DNA from: Siderastrea siderea
Taxonomy: Eukaryota > Cnidaria > Anthozoa > Scleractinia > Rhizangiidae
Reading direction: 5' to 3'
DNA: 64,000 bases
NCBI GenBank assembly: GCA_964030785.1
Contig: OZ034970.1
Coordinates: 1,732,911 to 1,796,910, forward strand
Below are positions 22,659-34,600 of this stretch, piece by piece (the stretch's first letter is position 1; each line of letters opens with the position of its first letter). Both the position numbers and the translations under genes were made by a program. Under the pieces are notes generated by a model, which did no database searches, was not told where the DNA came from, and saw only the letters and a program-made list of their open reading frames with translations.

Positions 22659-25600
22659 ATGGCTGAATCAAGCGAAGGAGAAGATTGTCTCCCGCTGACG
22701 AGTTTGTCTGCCAAAAATCGTCGCTTCGCGAAAAGATCTCACATTTCTTCCGACTCAGACGAGGAAAAAAGAAACACAAGGTCATCTGGAAAACAAGTAA
22801 ACAGCTCAACCAGGAAAACCAGCGAACACTCAGCCAGGGAAAGTGAGATCAACAAGACGCCTTGTATTTCGCAAACTCCTCGTACCTCCGAAAGGCTTCG
22901 GAAGAAGGGTTCGCGCTCGTTTTCGTTGCCTAGTAGAGAAAAGCTACTTGATGCGATGTCACCCGGAACGAAACTTAAAAGCCAGCGGAAAGTTAAGGCG
23001 TTGAAACCGCGGAGGCTAGTGAATAACTTTTTAAGAGAGTAAGTATATGTTGGGGAGTTGCGTTTGATGGTTTGTGTCGGCTGCGTGACGAGTGTCACGG
23101 ACGTTAGTTGTAGGTCTCCTATTGCCACGTCGCACACCGTCACGTCACCTTATTGCCGCAGTTTTTTTTTCACTAATAATCTGTGTGAAATTAAAACTTA
23201 GGGTTTTTGTTAACTGTAGAATGGACCATGTACAGTTTTTGCAAAGTGTGTTGCAAACTGGTTTGAAGCACTTTTTGGGTAGCCTGCGCCGCAGACGGAA
23301 TATGACCTTCGGTAATAAGCATCTGTGAATTAGCACCGAAAACCTTGTTCAACACCCCTAACGGCGTACCAGGGTCTGGGTATGGTCTCTGATTGGCCTT
23401 TGTGTAGAGGGATTGTTTAGATTAGCTCTGATTGGCTAGCGGGGGCTTCCCACGGTCAAGGACTGGAAGCAAGCTCTGGAAGTGAAAAATATTAGCGGGT
23501 ATTGGCGACTTTATTTAATACTGGAGGTTAGCATTCATAACAGCTAAAACTTAGTTTGAATTATGGGAGATCCAGCCAGAACAACGAGAAGCTACCAAAT
23601 CTTTCTTCAAGGGAAAAGACGTACTTGTCAATTTACCGACAGTCTTTGGGAAATCATTGATTACTTATGTCAACTTTGCCTCGAGCTTACCTTCGAAAAT
23701 CTCCTAGCGAGCGCGAACCTCTGAATTGTTCGTTGGGTTTGCGGAAAGAAGCGGCAAACCGAATGCTCAGTACAAGATGTGGTTTCCATTTAATTAAGAC
23801 CTGCTGAATAGTTTTTGGGTCTTCCACATGCATGATCACAATAGCTAGTATACTCACTCAAATTGTTCAGACATAGTACCTGGTCCCCCAAAGACGAAAT
23901 CACAGCCACACCTGTAACAGTCGAACCACAAGGTATATCATGGATGCTATATGGGACAACAGGAAGACACAGGAAATTAACCATTTTCCAAAGTCCGTAG
24001 GTAAATTAACAAGCATGTTTTTTCCTCGGAGAAAGATCTGATAGCTGCTCATTGTTCTGGCTGGATCTCCCATAGTTCAAACTGGGTCTTTGCTGTTACA
24101 AATGCTACCTCCACTTCTTATATTTTTGCACTTGCATAACTGGCTTCCAGTTCTTGCCTGTGGGAAGTCCCCACTAGCCAATCAGAGCTAATGTAAACAA
24201 TCCCTTTAATACAAAGCCCAATTAGAGACCATACCCAGATCCTGGTACACCGTTGGGGGTCTAGAACAAGGATTTCGGTGCCCTTCGCAGACGTTACTAG
24301 CTGAGGGTTAGATTGCGTCTGCGACGCAGGCTATTTTTGGGCAGTGTTCATTGAACCTGTATTCGGAGTTTGTATTTCAGAGGGACAGGGGGGTTAAACT
24401 TCCTGCTTCCCTTACCCTTCAATCCTGGTTCATGCCCTATTTTGTTGGCTCCCGCCCCTTCGAGTTTTTTCAATTGGAAAGTATTGCACTTGTAAAGTTG
24501 TGTAAATTTCTCCTATTTCTCCCGCTTCCCACCACCTTGAGAATTCTTCTTCACACCCCCTCAACTCCTGCCTCCCGTACACCTCCCTCCCCCTTTTTGC
24601 CGGGTCTCCCACCCCCCTGTCCTCCTCTACTTGTAAGGGCACCTTCCCAGGGCTTTATCAGAGCTAACAAGATGTGATCTGTATTTGCCTGCAGGCGCTC
24701 ATCATATGTCAGTCGTGGAGAGGGCCATGTTGACTCGGATGACAGTGGAATGTCAGATTTCATCAATGATGATGACGATGAGGATGAGGACGAGGATGAG
24801 TCAGCAGAGTCAAATGATGAAAGTGACCGTAGTTCTGAAAGCAACAAAAAGGATTCTGGAATTTGCAGTGCAGGGGGCAAGAAAAAGGCATTGAACAAGA
24901 AAAGGGTCATGTCCAGCTCAGAGGAGCATGGAGAAAGTAATAATGATGATGACGATGATATTCCTTTGTCAAATCTTAGAAAAAAAGAGACATCTCAGGA
25001 AAAAAGGACTGCAAACATTGGTACTGCAAATTCTAGTGATTCCGAAGAGAGCTTTACAGCTAGGAACAAAACATGCAACAAAAGAAGAAAGGTTATTCAA
25101 TGTAGTGATTCTGATGAAGATATGGAGCAATCTATCAAGCAGGAAAAGACTCTACCTTCTCGAAAGAAAGATATCAGTGATGAAAGTGAAGACTCTGATA
25201 GAGTTGATTCCTTACACAAAACTAAGAATACCAAATTTGATAAGGTCTCTGTGCCTTTGAGGCCAAGATCCAGGAGAGTACAAAACCTCACGCAACAACA
25301 GGAGGACAAGAATCGGAAAATGTTTGGAGCTTTGTTAGACAAAAGGCAAACAGCAAAACTGGATCGTAAAGAGAGACTTGAAAGGAAACAGTTACCTGGC
25401 AATGACCTTTATGACTCTTCCACCAGCGATTCATCTAGTTCCGAAGTCAAACGTGATCCTTTTCAAGAAGCAGAAGAAATCTTTATGCAGCACAGCAGTG
25501 AACTTGAGGAGGATGATGATGACAGGGACTTTATAGTTGATGATGAGCAGTCCTCTGATGAAGGGCTGAATTCTGATGGGGCATCTCAATTCCTTAGGCT

Positions 25601-28600
25601 TTTGGACACATTTACTGGCAAGCAAAAGGATGAAGAAGAAGTTAATGGCTTAGAAACAGGGTCTCATGGCTCTGAGAGCATGAGCTTTAAAAGGCTGCGG
25701 AAAAGGAGGAGAAAGAAAAGGGAAAGAAGAGTTTCAAAGTGGCGACGTATCAAGATGGCGGATGACAGTGAAGACAGTGATCATAAGGATGATACCATGT
25801 CTGATATGACTCACAGACACCCACCACTTCATGTTGCTATTCTTGAGAATGACGTTGATTTGGTGAAGAAGCAACTCAGTGAAGACTCTGATTGTGTATA
25901 TGAGCTTGGCTATAGAAAGAGAACTGCTTTGCATATCGCAGCATTAGAAGACAGAGTGGAGCTTGTGAAATTGCTGCTTGATCACGGCGCAGATCGCACT
26001 GCTGTGGACTGCTATCATCTTCCTGCCATTGCTTATGCTGCAGATGGGCATCCAGATTGCCTCCGACTGTTGCTTGATCATGCAAATATTAAAAATGTCA
26101 GTAAGAGTATGCGCAAAAATCTACAGGAAATGAACTTGCTTCATTTTGCTGTTGGAGAGAAAAGAGATGGTTTAGAGTGTGATAACCGAGCAAGATGCCT
26201 TGAACTTTTGTTCAGTCAAGACAAAAAAGTCTGTTCCAAGCTGTTAGAAGAGAGGGATGCAAGAATGTTTTCTCCTGTGGTTGCTGCTGTTTATGCTGGA
26301 CAGCATAAGGCAAGAAAAACATTTTTTTGTTTTTACTTTCAACATACATGTACAACATACAGTACAAGGGTTATACATGTAATGTCAGTATTCAGAGATG
26401 ATGTTGATGATGACGATGGGGATGATGATGATGACGATAATGATGATGATGTTGTTGTTGCTTTGCTTTACAATGCTTTTGCAGTGCATCCAAGTTTTGC
26501 TGAAGATGGGTGCGAATGTTTTGGCCTTTAAGACTGATGATGGCGGCAACATTCTTCATTTTGCTGTAGAATGTGCATCACACTTTAAAGGAGTATGGGA
26601 ACCCGGCAGGGAAACTTCACTGTGCCTAAAAGAACTCCTGAAGTCAACAAAGCTCCTTGTTAATGATGCTGATGATCATGGTATGTAGACAGATGAGGAG
26701 AGTGGAGAGAAGTACATGTAGATGGATCTTGAAATTTAGCATAAGATTTAATTGTTTTGATTCATTGACCCTCTAAAAAGTCATGCATATATTTTTTTTC
26801 AAATGCATCAAAAAAAATCCCTTTTCAGACAGTCAATAAAATGAGACACTGTCTAGTTAAAAAAACATAATGATAATATATTTAATTGCTATATGAAAAA
26901 TATTTGACATCAACAGTACTATAGGAGAAAATTTTTTAGCTTGGAAAAATATTGCTGAAAAAAATTTTTGAATTCAATTCTAAGAACAAAACCATAAAAT
27001 CAGTTTTTCCAGGAAGTTCCAGATAAATGCCCCCCCCCCCCCCCCCCCCCGCTCCTGCCTCATTCCAACCATTATGCATGTACCTTGTTTGGAAGTTCCA
27101 AGGCTCAGAGTTGTGTTTGATTTTTATTTCCAGGTTTCACTCCACTAATGTATGCATGTGAGAGTGGTAATGATGAATGTGTCAAAGTGTTGCTAGAGAA
27201 TGGAGCTTCAATGAAATGTTCAGTGAGTGTTGTTAACTCTTTATTTACATGTATGGCAATTGGCAACATTTTGACATTTGCATGGTCAATAAACATGACA
27301 AATACTTGTGTGCAGTAGAATCCTGAAAAATTAATTAGTCCGGCAGCAAAAATCTGGGGTTTTTTTTCAGACACTGAGCTGGCAGTTACTGTAAGTACAA
27401 GACAGAAGACATACAATGTACATAATTATTCTATTTGAATTAGAAAGTTGCAACTTGTGGTCAAGATTTACTGTAAGACTGATTTATTAACCTGGAGATG
27501 AAGATCATGTACTTTCCAGACCGAGCAAGCAACCTAATATCTGTTCTCGCCAGCAGGAAATTAATAAAAAAAATAATGCACTCTTATAAGTGAGCAGACA
27601 ACCACTTAATTCCACCCGTGCATGTAGATACAAGCTGTCTTTTATTTGTCACCCACCAGGACAGTCATGGTACTTCAAGTCTGCATCTGGCAGCGATGTC
27701 TGGAGATACTCAATGTGTTCAACTGCTGCTTGACTTTGGACATCAAGTTGATTGTGTTGATCGCTACGGGTGGCCACCCCTACTTTATGCCAACTTTAAA
27801 GCCCATGAGAGCTGTGTGCTTGCACTTATGAAACCCAAACCAGAACAGGTGTTTGTATTAGGAGAGTTGCTGAGAAGAGCACGTAATGAGTTGGAAAAAA
27901 AGAGAACAGTTAAGGTACATTACAGTACAGTTGTAGGGAAAACATTAAAAAGCTTTGTTTGTTGTTCAGGATGGTAGTTATTTATTAAAAATGCACTTTT
28001 TGCATTTTGAGGACTTAAAGTTGTTTTGGTGAATACAAAAATTCCTTGCACCCATGGTACTATACACTTAAAGCTTTATGAAGAATACTGTCTTATTGAT
28101 AATATGTGCACATAATATCTGACACATAAGAAAATCATTCTGGAAGTCTGTCAAGTTTGCAGAGCATACAAATGTACATGTAATTAATAACTAAACTAAA
28201 GGCAAACTCTCATTCTCAAAGGTTGTCAAGAATGTGCTAGTGTCTCTGGCCAATCATGATGCATACTACACAGTATTCAATGACTTCATTCGGCAAAACC
28301 CTGAAATGCTTGATGAAAACAACTATGGTCTGCTGCAACACACTTGGAGGGCCATCCTGGATTTTGACAACAAAAGACGGTGGTTCCTCAGGAAGCTCTC
28401 ACAAATCAGGTTGGCTTACATGCCAGTCAGGCCACCCATTTTATTGTACCTTATAATGCTTTATGTACCTTATACCTTATACATTGTACATCACTGTGAA
28501 ATACTGTTTTTACTTACCGTAGCTACAAATAATCAACTTTAACTGTACACCCTGTAGGCTACAAAATCCCAGCTGCCTGTTCTTGCAATGGTTAAATGGT

Positions 28601-31600
28601 CATGGATTGTTGGTTCTGTTCTCCTCTTCTCTTTTTGTTAATGTTTTGTTCTTTTTTAGATCATATTTGTTTGTTTATTTTTTCTGTTTGGGAGGCGGGG
28701 GGGGGGGGGGTGCAGTTGTCTCATTGGTACACAGGGACACTTGCTTCCATGCAGGTGAAGGTTCCTGGAAGAGAGCTGCTAGGCATTGAGCTGCTATTTA
28801 TTTTTCTTTTTTATTTTATTACAGTTATTTTTTCTGTAGCTCAAGACTTACCAGTGCACAGCCTAGAATCGAAAGAAAAGTCTGTCAACTATGTGTTCAT
28901 TGATTATTTGTTATTCTATGGACCCTTGCAGAGGAAACTCATACAGCTGGTCATGTGAGACTGTTTACCTGGACATTGACAGAGAGAATGTGCTGGGAAG
29001 TGCCCTGAACCAGATGGGAAAAATACTGGGACATGCACTCAGGAACAGATCACTTTATGTCACTTTCAAGAATGAGCCTGGTATGTACAAAGTTTGGTCT
29101 TTTAGTCTTCTTTTAAAGATGTTTTTTAGGTACATCATGGATTTCTTCTGGAAGAAAGGAGTCATTAAGAACCTAAGAATATCTTTGTAGCAGGCTAGGC
29201 GGGGCTCGAATTTAATCTCTGGTAATAAATAACTATAACAATAAGAAATGAATTTATTTAGTGCTAAACAGAGGTTCACAGATAATACATGTACATTTTA
29301 AAAAAAAGGTTACACACGAGAGAAAGGGGTTTTGGTGGTTGTGGGAGGGGGCGGGGTTGCAAAATGATAAAAATGATACTTGTTATTTGTCACTGGGTCA
29401 TAATTATATTGTCAAGTCTTTAAAAGACTATACCCACACTGAAACTGAAACTCCTTGTGGTTCTGTGATGTGCATCCTTGACTTGAGATAGATTGGTGTG
29501 GTCAAATTCCCATGACAGACTATTTCACATAATTGTGCTCTACAGTACAGTAGTTGATCATTTGCATTTATTGACAGGTACCTGCACTGGCCCTAAGAGG
29601 GAATTTTTTGCATGCTTTTGTAGAGATGTTATTAACCCCAAAAGAGGCCTCTTTTTGTCTGGAGATGATTCTCAGTACAGGTGATATTGAATTGTACTGT
29701 AAACTACATGTAAATATAATTATTAATAGTAAAATGAAGGTTAAAATACGCATAAGAATAACCTACTACATTTTATAAAAATTAATGCATTTTGATTATT
29801 TTGTGCTTAAGTGAGAACATTGGAGCTTGAGAGAAGGGTACAAATATGGGTGTGGCTTTATCCCCTCCCTCCCCACTGCCCCCTACCCTTGACAGCATTT
29901 CATCCAACCTACTTGTCAATGGATTTATGCTTAGCTGTCCTTGGAGGGCTGGCTTTTAAGGCCCCTACAAACATTGTTGCAAAAACACAACAAACAGCTA
30001 AACAAACACAGAAACATTGTTGAAGCATTGTTTCCCCATGTATGTTTACCTGTTTGCATGTATTAAAGGAAACACTGATTGCTGTGGAATCAACATTTGC
30101 ATCCAAGGAAAATAATGTTGCCTGTGTATGCAAACAGGGAATCATTTTGGCAAACAATGTTTGTACAACAATGTTTCCTTGTTTGTGGTGTCCTTTAGAC
30201 ATAACCTTATTTGTAGTTGTTTGTAATATTCTATGTTAAACATTATTTTATTTAATTAATTACATATCACACAGCCCAGTGCCAAATGCTTACTTTGCTA
30301 AGCATGTCAGTAAGGAGATGCAGCCAGATTCTTCACAGAATCCTGTACATGAAACTGGTGTCACCAGAGTTAAACAAGAACTGCCATCAAATGAGCTCAC
30401 AGATGAAGAATTGATATCAGCAATAACCCAGGAAGATCAGTCAACCGCTAATGAATTTTCGAGGACACAAGAAGATCATTCAAGTGGGCATGTTGTGAGG
30501 GAATTGATGTCCTCAGAGATGCAAGAAAGTGTGACCAATGATCTCACAGATGAAGAGTTGACGTCTTCGCTCATGCAAACAGAAGAACCTTCCCTGACTG
30601 TAATTAATGAGAGCCAAAGAGTCCCTGTGGGAGGTACAGACAGTCAGACCGTGAACAGTGATTTGTGTAACACTCAGCTAGCAGCAGAAGACAGTGCCAC
30701 AGGTCAGGCAGCATTGGAACAAGATGATTTAAACAGGGACACTTCAGGAGAAGAGAATATGGCAGTGGATGAGGCTGCCAAACAAGAACGTGGTGCCAAT
30801 ACAAGTAACAATGCTCATGATGAAAACATATCGCAGGCACCCCAGCAGTCAAGATGGATATCTTGTATGGTGGGTAAAATGACTGGTAATGGTCCATGTG
30901 ATGGTTGTGCATTTATATAGTGCAAACTTTGTTATAAATGCTAAAAATAATGCAATTTTACAATTTCAAGTAGTAAATATGAAGTTTGACATCAGCATGG
31001 TACATACAGTATAGTAGTATCAGTCCAATTGTAATGGTCCCCACCTAACTAACTAATGAATGAAGGGCAGACCCCAGAGACTACATACATGTATATCCTG
31101 TAGTCTTCTCAATCAGTGATGTGGGTCCTTCTTGTTCCATACCACAACTTTATGTATAGGAAGGCGACTGAATTCCTCTGCAAATGACTCATGTAGTGGG
31201 AGAGTTGGGGGAGCTTCCCGTTTCCCATAAATTTCCCATCCCTTTTCTTACAGCTCCCAGCCCCCTATTCCCCACCCCCCACCTCCCTGTCCCCCACCCC
31301 CCATCCCCATACCTTGTCCTGATTTTTGAGTTTCAGAACCTAAAAAAATCGGGACATTCCGATTTTTGAGAGGAAAAAAGCACATTTTCTTTTGAAAAAA
31401 ATTTGGAACTGGGTTGTTAAAGATTGGTCTTGAATCCTCTAAATCCTATTGTTTTGTGCAATACATGTTGTGCTTGAGACCATTAAACAACAACTGAATT
31501 CTAATGCTAAGACAGTACAGTACAGGCAATATTTTTAAAAGTTAATACAAAAACCCTGGAGCATCCTGGACCCTGCTCAGTGCTGGGGGCAGGGCACTAC

Positions 31601-34600
31601 CCAAGGATTGGGGTGAGGGGGGGGGGGGGGGGGTCCCTGTTGCTGATTTTATAAGGTTGGCAGTTATGGGACCATAGGGAGGAAAATTACTGGCTGCCGG
31701 CAAATTTTGAGAGGGTTGCCAATGGCTTAACACCACTGCCAAACAAAGTTATCATTTAAACTGAGACAGGTGATGATCTTAGTCATCATCTTTCTAATGA
31801 ACTTGAAAACAAAGGGAACAATGGCCTTATCAAATTCAACCATGTTCTGCTCTTCATTGTGCTTATGCTGAACCCCAAAAACAGTAAAACCTTAGTTGAA
31901 CTGCAGTGTCACTCTGCAAATGGACCATTCGCAGCAAATTAATGCACAAACACAGTGTAGTTTCATGAACAAAGTCAAAGAACCATGATCTTTACCTGCC
32001 CAAGAGCCCCAAGGATCCTTAAACTGCTTTTTAAGATTCTGCACTATCACTGAGGTCATTGCATAATGCATAGGCATCCATCCAGTATGTGCAATGAAGT
32101 TGATAGTGATATTTTTATTGTGTTTCTCTGATCAGGAATCAAACAGTGGTGACAAGTCCATTATAACTCTCTCCTTACGCTCCAAACTGAAACAGCTTCG
32201 TTTCATTGGTCGCATGATAGGATTTGCTGTTTGCCAGGACTTACTTCTTAATCTTCATCTATCCAAACCATTTGTCAAGCAGGTGTGATCATTTATTTTA
32301 TCTTTATTATTTATTATTTATTGTCTAGTTAAACCACATGGTGCATGTTTTCTGAAGCTGTACCCAGCAACCCGGTTAACCTTTTTCCCTTTGTTCTTTT
32401 TTATGTCAATATATGATAATGAATATGAATCAAAAGAAAATAAAAATTGAACCAGGGATAAAATTGATCTACAACATATAGACTTTTATTATATAGACAA
32501 GAGTGTTTTAGTGGAAAATAGACCACTCGTAAAGTTCATAGGAAACTACATCCGGGACTCGAGTGGCGTATTTTCCGTATCCTCACTAGTGAGGATATTG
32601 ATGATGTCATTTCCCGCTCTTACACTGTTGTTTGTGCAAAAATACTCTTGTCCATGTAATAAAAAGAAAATTACACGGCGGCGCGAAGATATGAATTTTA
32701 TTTTCTCGTGGTAAAAAACAATATTTTACTCGCTACGTTCGTTCGTAAAATATTGTTTTTACCATTCGAAAATAAGATACATATCTTTGCGCCGCCGTGT
32801 AATATCCTCTATATATTTCGGCTTTGAAATCTCACCTGAATTGTCTATGATTTGAAATCGTGGAAAGCAAAAACAAACAAACAAACAAATAAAATAATAA
32901 GAACATGGTGAGATCTACAATGTTGTGCTCAAACGGTTTTCAAAAGATGTTGGCCGGTTGTTAGGCAGACCCGCAGAACTCAAACTATCGCTTTTGTTAC
33001 TACAAAAAATGACTGACAATGTGTACACTGTGGCTTTCAAATGAAATAAGGATTTCCAGGTTGACCTTCGGCAGGCACTTACCGTACCTCGTGTAATACG
33101 CAATGTTTTATCCCTGTTTGCAGATACTTGGAATTCCACTATCACACCCTGATGATCTGAGTTCCTTTGACTATGAGCTGCACAGAAATGCAGTGGTCTG
33201 GGTACGAGAAAACAGTGTCAATGAGCTCGATCTCCCATTCAGTGTTGACGCACTGAATCCGTGGAACTCAAAACCTGTCACGATCGAGCTGAGCGATGAC
33301 ACGGAAAAGAAACTCACAGATGATAACAAGGTAGATGAATAAAAATTATAATTATTTCATTCCTCTGTTATGGTGAAACAAACAGTAGTACAAGTATCTC
33401 ATTAAAGCGCTGCTCAATGGCTTTCATTCACGTCGCCATACTGTATCATCCACAGACTCAAATGATAAGGTGCTGTTGTAACGCCGTTTCGAGGAAAGTC
33501 GCAGAAAAAATTGTCAACTAAAAATTGTGTCGCAATGCTCGCGTCATCATTACGTTGCAAGTTGCAGGAAAAATTGCTTGTGTAACAGCGCCTTAAGATC
33601 CACTTTGTGCACGAAAATACCACTCCATGTGCCACATTATAGGACCTCGTAATAAACAGTATCAGTAGGACCTTGAACTGTACTACAACGAAGTGCTGCT
33701 CGATAGCTTCCGGTTAAATGTTCACACTTCAGTCTTCTAGATGTAAGAATAACGTTTTCCAGCATAATAAACAGCACCACAAGAAAGTACTGTTCAGTAG
33801 CTTTTATTTGAATGGTCACACTTAAGGATTTTATTCACAGACTCAAAAGATAGAACCACCTTGCACAGCATACTAAACAGCACCACAGGAAAGTATTGCC
33901 CAGTAGCTTTCATTTGAATGGTTTCGTTCATAAACTCAAAAGTTACAACCACCTTGTACAGCATAATAAACAGCACCACAGGAAAGTACTGCTCAATAGC
34001 TTTTATTTGAATGGTCACGCTTGAGGATATCATCAACGGAACAAAATATTTTGTCTCTGAATCTGAATGATATGGCTTAATTCAAAGTTTTTTTCCGTAC
34101 TATTGAAAGGCAGCAGAGTGGGCTGAAGCCACCCATAATCTGCAATCATGTACTTGTGCCCATAATTGTCGTTGGTTTTTGTTGTAGGAAGAGTACATCA
34201 AACTTGTCTCGCAGCTTAAACTGGAGACAACTATCAAGGATGAAGTAGCTGAATTTGCTGGAGGACTTAATGAGGTTAGTTTCCAAAATACCGACTACCA
34301 TTTGAAAGAACGCAACGTACGGTTTTCTTTTTAAAGGCAGAAATGTGTAAACCGGTTGCCCCAGACTTTTTTCGTGAATGAGACGCCAAATATGCTGTTG
34401 GAAATTCTGTCGGAGATTTTTGGTGTTCTGTTTACTGTCGTTTCCTCGGTAGCCTACAAGCAAACGAAATAGACGTGCATACGGTTCAAAAGTGGTGAAT
34501 GCCTGGAAATGTCAGAAAGGAAGAAATGGTTCCAACATTATCCACTCAAATGTTCCGCTTGGAAATTTTGGAATTAAGTTTAACATGGAAATTTTCCGTT

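Noticed and set aside
24351..24677. 108-residue ORF in HECT intron 1
   Set aside because: Pyrimidine-rich intron sequence before the acceptor at 24694; the exon 1-2 join is in perfect phase without it.
31892..32077. Possible minus-strand exon in HECT intron 9 (FKDPWGSWAG with a donor-like GTAAAG)
   Set aside because: Too short, no partner exon, and no recognisable family.
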